Assembly: GCA_009774585.1 (NCBI GenBank)
Contig: VSOA01000072.1
Coordinates: forward strand, 1 to 13,854
Reading direction: 5' to 3'
From: Lachnospiraceae bacterium
GTDB taxonomy: Bacteria > Bacillota > Clostridia > Lachnospirales > Lachnospiraceae
Length of the DNA: 13,854 nt
In this document: piece by piece, positions 1 through 7,548 of the stretch
Layout: every line of letters starts with the position of its first letter
Numbering within the stretch: position 1 is the stretch's first letter
Notes under the pieces: generated by a model
The model's database searches: none
Told to the model about the DNA's origin: nothing
Seen by the model: only the letters and a program-made list of their open reading frames with translations
Program-made: the position numbers and the translations under genes

Positions 1-1267
1 TTCCTACCAGTATCGCGAAGATAAGCGAAAAACCAATCAACAAGAGAGGAATATAGGAAATTCCGTTCATATATTCTTCCGACGCCTGCGCAAGCTTATT
101 CATCACCGCCGAGATCGTGAAACTCAAAACCAGTCCGATAATGCCTCCTATCAAACCGATAAATCCGGCCTCCATCAGGAAAAGAGTACGAATATTTCTC
201 AAATCACATCCGAGCACCTTCATGACACCAATTTCTTTCGTCCGCTCGTAGATAGACATCATCATCGTGTTAGTAATTCCGATCGCCGCCACGAACAATG
301 ATACCGCACCGATACCGCCAAGCACGGCCTGTATGGTAGCCATCGTCTTCTGGTTAGACTCTACCCACTCCGCATTACTGTACGCCTCATATCCTAAGTC
401 AGTCAGATAATTCTGTATCTCCATGACATGATCCATACTGTCTACATTGACATCAAATTCATTGTAAAATATTTCTTTATAGGGCTTGCCCGTCTTCGTC
501 TTAGGCTGTCCGGGAATGACTTTATTCTTGAATATCTTCTTAAGCTGCGGTATCAGTTGGTCTACATCACAGAACGTATACCATCCGTACTGCGACCAAC
601 TGTCCTCCACGGTCGCTTCTACCCCGCACGCTTCAATCATATATTTCTTCGGCGGCTGTACAGTCTGACCCTCATCGGAAGGATTTCTCGATGCGTAGTA
701 GGCGTCCGTGTCAAAAATAACAAAAATCGTATCATTCATTAAATCGATATCCGGAAGTTCTCCCGTCTCCCAATAACTGCCGCCACCGCCCTTCGGGTTA
801 TAAAAGTTCTGTAATACCTCATTACCATAAAAAAATGTAAGCTGCTCATCCCCGCCGGGCAGACGCCCTTCGCCAACATCAATGTTCATCTCTGCGAAAG
901 CATCCTTCGGCATACCTCTGATCTGCAGATATCCTTGGTAGCTTCCGTATGTGGCAAGTGCAGACACTTCCAATATCGGCCAGACTGACTCCACATGCTC
1001 TAATCCTTCTATCTCGCGGAGCAGGTCTTCATCAAGCCGCTTTTCTTCCGGACTATCAGTATTCCAAGGTTCACGAACCGTAATCTGTGTGAGGCTCCCG
1101 TAAGATTCCATCTGCTCCATCTGCGTACGGCTCAGACCTAAACCTAACGAAATCATCACGACAATCGATGCGACACCGATGACCACACCCAGTACCGTCA
1201 GAACAGTCCTCACTTTTCTTTTCCATAAATTACTGCTGCTCATCCGCAGCAAGTCAAGGAATCTCAT
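1..1267 (-). CDS. MacB/FtsX-type ABC transporter permease (YtrF-like), C-terminus cut by window edge
   Basis: Membrane permease expected to pair with the LolD-type ATPase at 3247-3987. About 422 residues are visible and the frame is still open at base 1. The start at 1267 follows AGGAGTGGAG at a good distance. Seen: a basic N-terminus, one membrane segment at about residues 21-45 (VLTVLGVVIGVASIVVMISL), a long extracytoplasmic domain at about 46-305 (MacB periplasmic-core type), then the FtsX block: a segment at about 311-335, the conserved cytoplasmic loop ERTKEIGVMKVLG, a segment at about 362-390, and the start of the last one at the edge. This order (1 TM, large outer domain, 3 TM) is diagnostic of MacB/FtsX-type mechanotransmission permeases, which usually move no small solute across the membrane but transmit ATPase strokes to outer-surface partners. 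Only the last 30 or so residues should be missing. It is the last gene of the six-gene unit, 24 bases after the CARDB-like gene. The substrate is unknown. Confidence 0.93.
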   Translation of the reverse strand, partial: MRFLDLLRMSSSNLWKRKVRTVLTVLGVVIGVASIVVMISLGLGLSRTQMEQMESYGSLTQITVREPWNTDSPEEKRLDEDLLREIEGLEHVESVWPILEVSALATYGSYQGYLQIRGMPKDAFAEMNIDVGEGRLPGGDEQLTFFYGNEVLQNFYNPKGGGGSYWETGELPDIDLMNDTIFVIFDTDAYYASRNPSDEGQTVQPPKKYMIEACGVEATVEDSWSQYGWYTFCDVDQLIPQLKKIFKNKVIPGQPKTKTGKPYKEIFYNEFDVNVDSMDHVMEIQNYLTDLGYEAYSNAEWVESNQKTMATIQAVLGGIGAVSLFVAAIGITNTMMMSIYERTKEIGVMKVLGCDLRNIRTLFLMEAGFIGLIGGIIGLVLSFTISAVMNKLAQASEEYMNGISYIPLLLIGFSLIFAILVG

Positions 1268-1291
1268 ATATCGCTCCACTCCTGCCGCTGT

Positions 1292-3157
1292 TTACTCTTT
1301 ATCCTTCGATGCTGTCCCATCTTCGCCGCTAAGTTCCGCCTCCAGATCAAACAGATCGTCCGCTAACAATTTCGCCGCCTTCTGTTTTTTACGAACCTGC
1401 AGAACCACTACAACTACGATAATAACTGCCACTACAGCAGCCACTACGATACCGATGATCAGTCCTTTCTTCGGACCGCTCTCTTCTTCCATCATCATAT
1501 TGTCTCCCATCATCATATCACCGTCCATCATCATATCATCAAAGAACTCTTCCGACACATACAATGTAATTGGCTTCTCCGTCGTTGTTACATTGCCGGC
1601 ATCGTCCTCGTATGAGATTTCCATCATAACCGTTCCGTCATCCATCGTTGCCGCGATTCCTGTCAGCATTACATCCACATTTCCTGTTGCGCCGGACTGC
1701 AGATTACCGACAAATGCCGACGCCTCGTCAATTGAATCTGCTTTGAACTTAACCTGAACATTGTAGAGCGTCGTTTTGCCCGTATTGTATATGCTGAACA
1801 TAACATTAGACTGTCCGCCCACCGTGATATCTGACGGAACTACTTCCGGAATACTCGTATCAAAACGGCTCTCCTGTGAAATCGGTATGGACACACTCGC
1901 CTTGTCCGTCAGATCAAACATCACACCGGCATCATACTTCATATTTACATCGAGCACATACGGCTTTTGCGCCAAATCGGCTTTGGCCGTCATCTCGATC
2001 ACGATGTCCGCGGATGTGTCCGCGCCAATCTTGTCCATATAGATAGAACTTGCACCAGATGTAGGAAGAAACGCAGAATAAGTATTCGTCTTATCTTCCC
2101 CTTCCGTAGCCGCCTGCATATCAAAAAGCACATTGGTCACTGCCATATCCTTGGCAGTATTCTGTACGTGTATCGTAAGTGTAAATGTATCTCCCGCAAA
2201 AACCTGTGCCGGTTCCGTCTCGAATCCGGTCACTACGATACGAGGTTTTGCACCCGTCGCATCCTGACCGCTTCCGCCGATAATACCGCTTCCCGGTTTA
2301 CCGATTGTCTTCACATACACCGTAACCTCTGCCGGCTCTTCACTCCGAACCCCCGCTTTGGTATAAGAAACACGGAATTTCAACGGATAATAACCACTCA
2401 TGACGTCGCTTCTGACCGTAAAGTAAAAGGTGAATTCCCTGCGGTTCTCCATAGCCGCTTCCTTAGTCTTATTACCCGGAATATACGGTTCCGTCTGTAG
2501 ATAGTTCGTCATATCCGGCTCAAAAGGCCATTCCGAAACAACATTAGATATCGCCGGCTCTATAATTAAATCATTCAACTCTTCCGTTCCGAAATTCATA
2601 ATCGGAAGCACGATGGCTACCTGCTGTCCTGCGCTGACCGTCGGCGTCTGCCAGTTGTCAGCCACCTGCAGAAACTCACTCGTAGTCATGGTCACCTTAT
2701 CAACGGCCGCGGATTCCATATTGGACTTTGTCTGCGACACAAACGCCCACAGTTCCGTGATTGACATTTCGGTATTCGCTATATAATACACTGCACTGTC
2801 AAACACTTTATGAAGATTCTCCATCACTTTCTCATCAAGATTATAGCGCACCTCAAGGCTCTGCATATAGTAGAGCATATCCTCATCCGCTTCCGCTCTG
2901 TCATCGTCGGTAATGGCGGTATCCGATGTACGGCTAATGATATTCGTCGTATTGCTGCTTATATTATCAGGAGCGCCTTGGTTCTGATTTGCTCCTGCAT
3001 CTTCAGTTGCCTCTACATAAGGCACCACTCCCGGCAATTGCGGTATCAGCGGAAGCGCTAATGCCGCTGTCAACGCAAACGCCGCCGAAAGCAATCGCTT
3101 TACCGCCTTTCTTTTTCCTTTGAGTTGTTTTGTAACATTCCATTCTCTCTTATTCAT
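1292..3157 (-). CDS. exported, membrane-anchored protein with CARDB-like (COG1361-type) repeats and a Met-triplet acidic stalk
   Basis: 621 residues; start at 3157 preceded by AGGGAG. Residues 1-20 are strongly basic, then comes a hydrophobic stretch (about 21-45) with a plausible signal peptidase site after VEA (about residue 50). An unclassified acidic/helical region lies at about 75-165. Three beta-sandwich-like repeats follow at about 170-285, 305-428 and 432-535; the latter two carry the phrases HVQNTAKDMAVTNV and SIYNTGKTTLYNVQV, typical of CARDB/COG1361 'S-layer-like' modules. A stalk holds three MMM triplets six residues apart (542-556) among Asp/Glu, then one membrane segment at about 565-588, a basic stop-transfer RKKQK and an acidic cytoplasmic tail. 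It lies between the LolD-type ATPase and the MacB-type permease, so I infer an extracytoplasmic partner of that transporter, standing where MacB-like systems often have an HlyD-type adaptor. It has no catalytic motif that I recognise. Ligand unknown. Confidence 0.85.
   Translation of the reverse strand: MNKREWNVTKQLKGKRKAVKRLLSAAFALTAALALPLIPQLPGVVPYVEATEDAGANQNQGAPDNISSNTTNIISRTSDTAITDDDRAEADEDMLYYMQSLEVRYNLDEKVMENLHKVFDSAVYYIANTEMSITELWAFVSQTKSNMESAAVDKVTMTTSEFLQVADNWQTPTVSAGQQVAIVLPIMNFGTEELNDLIIEPAISNVVSEWPFEPDMTNYLQTEPYIPGNKTKEAAMENRREFTFYFTVRSDVMSGYYPLKFRVSYTKAGVRSEEPAEVTVYVKTIGKPGSGIIGGSGQDATGAKPRIVVTGFETEPAQVFAGDTFTLTIHVQNTAKDMAVTNVLFDMQAATEGEDKTNTYSAFLPTSGASSIYMDKIGADTSADIVIEMTAKADLAQKPYVLDVNMKYDAGVMFDLTDKASVSIPISQESRFDTSIPEVVPSDITVGGQSNVMFSIYNTGKTTLYNVQVKFKADSIDEASAFVGNLQSGATGNVDVMLTGIAATMDDGTVMMEISYEDDAGNVTTTEKPITLYVSEEFFDDMMMDGDMMMGDNMMMEEESGPKKGLIIGIVVAAVVAVIIVVVVVLQVRKKQKAAKLLADDLFDLEAELSGEDGTASKDKE
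1489..1536 (-). repeat. three tandem 18-base units encoding Met triplets
   Basis: The plus-strand core CCATCATCATAT occurs at 1489-1500, 1507-1518 and 1525-1536, exactly 18 bases apart. Read on the minus strand, each core gives ATGATGATG, so the protein has MMM every six residues separated by DGD and GDN. The six bases between cores differ from copy to copy, so the spacing and Met codons are kept while the rest has diverged. Confidence 0.9.
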
Positions 3158-3199
3158 CTTCGTTATCCGCTCCCTTTGAAACCTTAACCTTTTCCGATA

Positions 3200-3235
3200 T
3201 GCTATATACCAAACTGATCTTCATCTCATATAGCA
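3200..3235 (-). other. intercistronic inverted repeat between ATPase and CARDB-like gene
   Basis: TGCTATAT (3200-3207) and ATATAGCA (3228-3235) are perfect 8-base inverted arms around a 20-base spacer. The repeat sits in the 89-base gap between the ATPase stop (3247) and the next start (3157), the largest gap inside the six-gene unit. No T-run follows on the minus strand, so it does not look like an intrinsic terminator. It could be an RNA processing or stability hairpin or a protein-binding site. Chance occurrence in AT-rich spacer cannot be excluded. Confidence 0.45.
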
Positions 3236-3246
3236 GAAAACCAGCT

Positions 3247-3987
3247 TTAGGTCTTAGCCTGAATCTCATCCGGCATCTCCATGCCGCGCCTGTCTTCAAT
3301 CTCAATGATCTTACCGTCTTTAATGCGAAGAACGATATCTGCAAACCCTGCCAGATAATTGTCATGCGTTACCATGACAAGCGTCTGGTTCTTCTCACGC
3401 ACCACTTTCTTCATCAGGTTCATTACCTCCACTGAAGTATTGGAATCAAGATTACCTGTAGGTTCGTCCGCAAAAATAATCTCCGGTTCCACCACCAGCG
3501 CCCTTGCCACGCCGACACGCTGCTGCTGTCCGCCCGACATCTGATTCGGACGATGCTTCTTATGAGCAGTTAATCCGACCAAATTTATCATCTCTTCCGC
3601 TCTGGCATTGCGCGTCTTTTTATCCACTCCCTGAAACGTAAGCGGAAGCGCTACATTTTCTATCGCATTCATGGTTCCCATCAGATTAAATGACTGGAAT
3701 ATAAAACCAATATGCTCCCGTCTAAACGCAACAAGCTGATTTTCAGTCTTTGTTTCCATATGTTCCCCTGCAATCACAATCTCCCCTTTCGTCGGTTTCT
3801 CCAGCCCCGCAAGCATATTGAGGAGTGTCGATTTACCGGATCCGGACGTCCCCACGATAGAACAAAAATCTCCGCGGTTAATGGTAAAACTCACACCGTT
3901 AAGCGCTCTCACCTTCGTCTCGCCAACCCGGTAAATCTTATATAAATCTTTGACATTGATTACAGGTTCTCCCTTTCCTGCACTCAT
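3247..3987 (-). CDS. ABC transporter ATP-binding protein, LolD/MacB family (YtrE-like)
   Basis: 246 residues, the usual length for a stand-alone LolD-type ATPase. Seen: Walker A GTSGSGKST at about 46-54, Q-loop glutamine in FIFQSFNL (about 98), signature SGGQQQRVGVARAL from 151, Walker B IIFADEP from 170, D-loop GNLD at 178-181 and switch histidine in VTHD (208). All residues needed for ATP hydrolysis are present. The FIFQSFNL and DEPTGNLD wording is typical of ATPases that serve FtsX/MacB-type permeases, so it should pair with the permease at 1-1267, not with the one just upstream. A GAAAGG site precedes the start at 3987. The gene begins 41 bases after the large permease ends, with no terminator visible between them, so the two transport modules are probably co-transcribed. 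Cytoplasmic, membrane-associated. Confidence 0.96.
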   Translation of the reverse strand: MSAGKGEPVINVKDLYKIYRVGETKVRALNGVSFTINRGDFCSIVGTSGSGKSTLLNMLAGLEKPTKGEIVIAGEHMETKTENQLVAFRREHIGFIFQSFNLMGTMNAIENVALPLTFQGVDKKTRNARAEEMINLVGLTAHKKHRPNQMSGGQQQRVGVARALVVEPEIIFADEPTGNLDSNTSVEVMNLMKKVVREKNQTLVMVTHDNYLAGFADIVLRIKDGKIIEIEDRRGMEMPDEIQAKT

Positions 3988-4028
3988 AGCAAATACCTTT
4001 CTATGTTTCTGCTTCTCACAGCTATTCT

Positions 4029-6221
4029 CTACTCTTCGCCCGCATTGCCTGCAGCCGCTTCTTCCATAAACTCCGCATCGATTGCTGTCGCTTCTACAAC
4101 AAACTCAGGCACTTGTCCTGTATAAAATCTATAATATACACCGAACTGACTCCTGTCATACGGATAAGTCGTATCTTTCTTAAAAGTAACATAAATGTCA
4201 TAATCGCTGTCCAGTTCATATGTATGATTCCATGCCGTAGAAAGGAATTCCGGATAGATATACGGAACAATCTCGGCGAACTGCTCTTCTTCCGTAAATG
4301 TCGCCGGAATAGCCGGGACGCCTTCGTATGTATACGATGTGTCCACAGCCCATGCTTCTTCCGCATTCACGGTATCTACAATCGACTGTACCCCATCATC
4401 ATTTCCTTCTTCTAATAATTCATTATGATAATGCGTAATCGTAATGTCCGCAATATCCTCCGGGTTTAACTCCACCGGATAAAACGCTTCCTTGGACTGA
4501 AGATAAGCAATCGTATTCTCAAAGTCGTCGTATACATCCAGTGTCATACTGAACCAATTCGGAAAATGCACACTGATCCGCCCGCAGGGACGATTGTTGA
4601 TTACCATTGAGAAGTCAAACCGCTCCATATCTTTAATATACGCCTCGCGAAGCATGAGCGCATCCTGCGCCGGAAGCGCTGAGGTCGTCGCTCCGTTGCT
4701 GTAAACCATGGACGTCACTGCCTCAAAAGAATCCTGATCCGTCATGAACTGGAAGCTTCCTTCTTTGAACTCCTGCGTTCCCATGATTCTGTTCAGCAGT
4801 TCCTCATTACCCGGATTGTCAAAATCAACCCAGAAGCGTCTGCCTACTTTTCTTCCGGAATTCAAACGATACAATACGTTGATGCCTCTCGCATCGGTCA
4901 TATCCTCCACATTTTCTCCTCTCGCCTTATCGGCTAATGCCAATAGGGGTTCCACATCATGAAGGTACATATGCTCTTCAGAAAAATCCGATGCACCGAC
5001 GTAATTATAGTCTTTGTCCCAGAATTGTCCGTAATAGTCCACATTAACGGCAATGCTCTCCAAATCATCCGCCGCCGGCAGATAATCGTCGTATCCGGTC
5101 AAGTCCATCTTGAAAACCACAAAGATAAAAAGAATTCCTGCAACAGCTATCCCGCTGGAAATAAGATGCTTAAACAGGCTCTTAATATCAAAGTCATAGA
5201 TAACTTCTATTGCTGCACAAGCAATCGCACCTGCCCCAATCATACTTACAGCCGTCAATACCGCATCGTTGTATGCCGCACTATGTACCCACATTCCCAG
5301 CCCAATGCCGAGCGGAACCGCCGCGGCTATCTTGACAAACGGTTCAATCCTGATAAAAGCAATGGCTCTGCCTGCCGCTTCCGACGGACGCTTTCTGTAG
5401 CACAGCCATGCCGCCGCAAGAATCACTACCGCCAGTATAAACCATTTACCATAGTATGGCAACAGTTCCTTGGCAAGCATCCGCACTTCTTCCACTTGCT
5501 TAAACTCCCACGTATTCATGGAGTAATCATAGATTGCAGACAATTTTGGCTCATGCGTCACATAGAATCCCGATACCGTATCAAAAAATGAATACATCAT
5601 ACTCTCTGCCAGCACATAAGCCATTTGCTCATACACAATAAACATCCCGCCGACACACAAGGTAACAAATCTGTTGCCTGTCAGCATTACCGCCAGAATT
5701 GACGTATGATACACCACCATGAAAAACAACAGATTCCATATAAATCCTAAACCGATTGCCGCCATTACTTCGCAATTCACCGCATGTTGTATTGCCGCTG
5801 TTATCACACCGATCAGAAGACTGATCAATGTTGAAGTCAGGTATATTATGATGCCGTTAACATACACTACCGCAAATCTCCAATTCTTATCAACCGGCAC
5901 GCTGTGGTACAAATCGACTTTCTTTCTGTCATAGAGATAAGAAAACCCCTGTATCCCGATAATCGCCGCCAATATAATAAGTGGAAGCATCAAATTATCC
6001 TGAAATGCGAGCGCATCTCTTGCCGCCTGATATAACGCCTCCTGATACGCCTTCGCCGTTTTGTATGATCCCTCTGCGTTCCACGCTCTGATACGGCTTA
6101 AATATACTGTCACTACGCCCACATACAGCATCAATTGTGTGATAAAGGCTACTATCCATACCCAGATTCGTCGTTTATGATTTTCCTTACTGCTAGCCCA
6201 AAATGAGTTTTTTGATGTCAT
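4029..6221 (-). CDS. large ABC-2-like transporter permease with extracytoplasmic C-terminal half (YtrC/YtrD position)
   Basis: 730 residues when started at 6221, where GGAGGTGG sits seven bases upstream; this start overlaps the preceding ATPase by 29 bases, which suggests translational coupling. The open frame extends upstream to an ATG at 6305, but that would lie deep inside the ATPase and has no clear ribosome site. About nine membrane segments are visible in residues 1-370 (near 20-43, 78-97, 114-144, 153-182, 185-212, 258-275, 294-316, 320-342 and 353-371). The loop YDRKKVDLYHSVPV after the second segment, and YRKRPSEAAGRAIAF after the sixth, resemble phrases I know from Firmicute YtrC-type permeases. 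Residues about 372-730 form a hydrophilic, aromatic-rich and acidic domain, presumably outside the cell; it may correspond to the domain catalogued as DUF6449, but this is from memory. It pairs with the ATPase at 6193-7098. Substrate unknown. Confidence 0.88.
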   Translation of the reverse strand: MTSKNSFWASSKENHKRRIWVWIVAFITQLMLYVGVVTVYLSRIRAWNAEGSYKTAKAYQEALYQAARDALAFQDNLMLPLIILAAIIGIQGFSYLYDRKKVDLYHSVPVDKNWRFAVVYVNGIIIYLTSTLISLLIGVITAAIQHAVNCEVMAAIGLGFIWNLLFFMVVYHTSILAVMLTGNRFVTLCVGGMFIVYEQMAYVLAESMMYSFFDTVSGFYVTHEPKLSAIYDYSMNTWEFKQVEEVRMLAKELLPYYGKWFILAVVILAAAWLCYRKRPSEAAGRAIAFIRIEPFVKIAAAVPLGIGLGMWVHSAAYNDAVLTAVSMIGAGAIACAAIEVIYDFDIKSLFKHLISSGIAVAGILFIFVVFKMDLTGYDDYLPAADDLESIAVNVDYYGQFWDKDYNYVGASDFSEEHMYLHDVEPLLALADKARGENVEDMTDARGINVLYRLNSGRKVGRRFWVDFDNPGNEELLNRIMGTQEFKEGSFQFMTDQDSFEAVTSMVYSNGATTSALPAQDALMLREAYIKDMERFDFSMVINNRPCGRISVHFPNWFSMTLDVYDDFENTIAYLQSKEAFYPVELNPEDIADITITHYHNELLEEGNDDGVQSIVDTVNAEEAWAVDTSYTYEGVPAIPATFTEEEQFAEIVPYIYPEFLSTAWNHTYELDSDYDIYVTFKKDTTYPYDRSQFGVYYRFYTGQVPEFVVEATAIDAEFMEEAAAGNAGEE

Positions 6222-7098
6222 ATCCGACCACCTCCGTTTCACTGATAAAGATTTCTTCCAGTGACAGCGGAAGCACCTCATAAAATACCGTGTCCACCGT
6301 AGCAAATCTGGCTGTCACTTCTTCTCTTGTACCTCTCACGGTCAATGTGCGAAGCGAACCCCTCTGTTCCTTCTTGATCACATCCATACCGCTTAATGCC
6401 TTCATCTCATCCTCCATCGTAGCAAACACACACTGCACTTTCTGGATGTTGCACTTCATGTCTTCCAGATCCTTGGATAACAGCACGCCGCCTTTATGTA
6501 ATAATCCCACATGGTCGCAAATATCTTCCAGTTCTCTCAGGTTGTGGGACGCGATTACCGGCGTCATTCCCCGCTCTTCCATCTCCTTGGCAAAAATAGA
6601 TTTGATCCCTTGTCTCATTACCGGATCAAGTCCGTCAAAAGTCTCATCGCAGAGAAGATACTTGGTATGGGAACAGATTCCAAGCAATAGCGCGAGCTGT
6701 TTCCTCATTCCCTTGGAAAATGTTCCTATTTTCCTGCGTTTATCCAAATTAAAATTCTCCAGGTATTTGTAGAACTCTTCGCTGTTAAATTCTTCATAAA
6801 CGCCGTTGTAATACCGCTCCATTGTCTGGGCATTGGAATTGGCAAAGAAATACGGCTCATCTGCAATAAAAAACAGCCTTTTCTTGGCTTCCACATTGTC
6901 ATACACCGGCATGTTATCTATCGCTACCGTACCACTGTCAGGTCTAAGCACCCCCGATACCATACGAAGGACGGTACTCTTGCCGGCTCCGTTAGTCCCG
7001 ATCAATCCGAATACCGTATTATCTTTTATCGTTACACTGACTTCATCAACTGCTCTAATCTTCTCATAAGTCTTCGTCAGATTATGTATCTCTATCAT
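6193..7098 (-). CDS. ABC transporter ATP-binding protein (YtrB-like)
   Basis: 301 residues; start at 7098 preceded by AAAGGAAGGAA. Seen: Walker A GTNGAGKST (34-42), signature in the variant form FSKGMRKQLALL (from 127), Walker B YLLCDE (147-152), D-loop GLDP (156-159) and switch histidine in ASHNLREL (185). At the Q-loop position the protein reads FFIADEPYFF instead of carrying a glutamine. The approximately 80 residues after 220 form a C-terminal domain common in ABC-2-type exporter ATPases. Its position, 18 bases after a YtrA-type repressor and overlapping a multi-spanning permease, supports a YtrB-type role: a cytoplasmic motor for the permease at 4029-6221. I do not know what is transported; in B. 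subtilis the equivalent operon responds to cell-wall-active antibiotics. Confidence 0.95.
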   Translation of the reverse strand: MIEIHNLTKTYEKIRAVDEVSVTIKDNTVFGLIGTNGAGKSTVLRMVSGVLRPDSGTVAIDNMPVYDNVEAKKRLFFIADEPYFFANSNAQTMERYYNGVYEEFNSEEFYKYLENFNLDKRRKIGTFSKGMRKQLALLLGICSHTKYLLCDETFDGLDPVMRQGIKSIFAKEMEERGMTPVIASHNLRELEDICDHVGLLHKGGVLLSKDLEDMKCNIQKVQCVFATMEDEMKALSGMDVIKKEQRGSLRTLTVRGTREEVTARFATVDTVFYEVLPLSLEEIFISETEVVGYDIKKLILG

Positions 7099-7116
7099 AG
7101 ATTCCTTCCTTTCCGC

Positions 7117-7470
7117 CTAAAGCGCTTCAATCTCTCGTATGAGTTCTGTTTTAGACATACCGATCTCAAGCACCTCTCTCACGAGCGCCAGAATCTGCTC
7201 TATGTACTCATTCTTGCGTTTATCAACCAGTCCGCTGTCTCCCGACACGAAGTTACCCCTGCCCTTCACGGTATATATAAAACCCTGCCGCTCCAGTTCC
7301 GCATACGCTTTCTGTATTGTGTTCGGATTAATGGAAAGCTCCATTGCCAGATTCCTCACTGAAGGTAACTGTTCATCGGGCTGCAATGCACCCTTTAAGA
7401 TCAAAGTCTTGTAGCGCTCTACTATTTGTTCATATATTGGACGGGTATCTTTATAGTCTATGAGTATCAT
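7117..7470 (-). CDS. GntR-family transcriptional regulator, YtrA subfamily
   Basis: 117 residues; start at 7470 with AGGAGC just upstream. Residues about 10-75 form a GntR winged helix-turn-helix: YEQIVERYKTLILKGAL, then LPSVRNLAMELSINPNTIQKAYAELERQGF as the helix-turn-helix, and TVKGRGNFV as the wing. The remaining 40 or so residues form only two short helices (ending MSKTELIREIEAL), with no FCD, UTRA or aminotransferase effector domain. That short tail defines the YtrA subfamily, whose members normally sit first in an ABC operon and repress it. Here the gene is first in a six-gene unit and lies directly behind a promoter with an overlapping palindrome (7522-7548), so autorepression is the likely mechanism. 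The inducing signal is not visible in the sequence; by analogy with B. subtilis it may be cell-envelope stress. Confidence 0.95.
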   Translation of the reverse strand: MILIDYKDTRPIYEQIVERYKTLILKGALQPDEQLPSVRNLAMELSINPNTIQKAYAELERQGFIYTVKGRGNFVSGDSGLVDKRKNEYIEQILALVREVLEIGMSKTELIREIEAL

Positions 7471-7501
7471 TGCTGCTCCTTTCTTTCTGGTTTACCTTTT
7501 A

Positions 7502-7509
7502 CCCCCCCC
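7502..7509 (-). repeat. G8 homopolymer in the leader of the ABC unit
   Basis: Eight consecutive C on the plus strand give eight G in the expected leader RNA, about 31 bases before the GntR start codon and just after the operator. The run is non-coding, and its length could vary by slippage. Confidence 0.85.
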
Positions 7510-7521
7510 ACCGGCAATACC

Positions 7522-7548
7522 AACTGTACTATCAGTGATGGTACAGTT
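7522..7548 (-). promoter_or_regulatory. near-perfect 27-base palindrome, likely YtrA-type operator
   Basis: AACTGTAC (7522-7529) and GTACAGTT (7541-7548) are perfect inverted arms. Inside them ATCA-G-TGAT (7531-7539) is also symmetric about the same centre at 7535, so only one position pair (7530/7540) breaks the symmetry. The site starts one base after the -10 box and covers the expected transcription start near 7542. A dimeric GntR protein bound here would block initiation, and the first gene of the unit encodes such a protein. Confidence 0.82.

Noticed and set aside
428..742. 104-codon plus-strand frame at the left, in a region with no listed minus-strand frame
   Set aside because: The minus strand here is the MacB/FtsX permease, open through the window edge; the plus frame is its shadow.
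1489..1536. Short tandem repeat as CRISPR or minisatellite
   Set aside because: The units are 18 bases, only three, in frame and coding; there are no spacers of CRISPR size.
1179..1757. 192-codon plus-strand frame rich in Ser, Thr and Ile
   Set aside because: Antisense to the Asp/Met/Val-rich 3' part of the CARDB-like gene and the start of the permease; the composition is the mirror of those codons.
3150..3365. 71-codon minus-strand frame overlapping two genes
   Set aside because: It is out of frame with both the LolD-type ATPase and the CARDB-like gene and spans their junction; both of those have clear domains and ribosome sites.
4959..5591. 210-codon plus-strand frame
   Set aside because: Antisense to the middle of the 730-residue permease; no ribosome site and no recognisable domain.
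6222..6305. 28-codon N-terminal extension of the large permease
   Set aside because: It would overlap the ATPase by over 100 bases; the ATG at 6221 has GGAGGTGG at ideal spacing.
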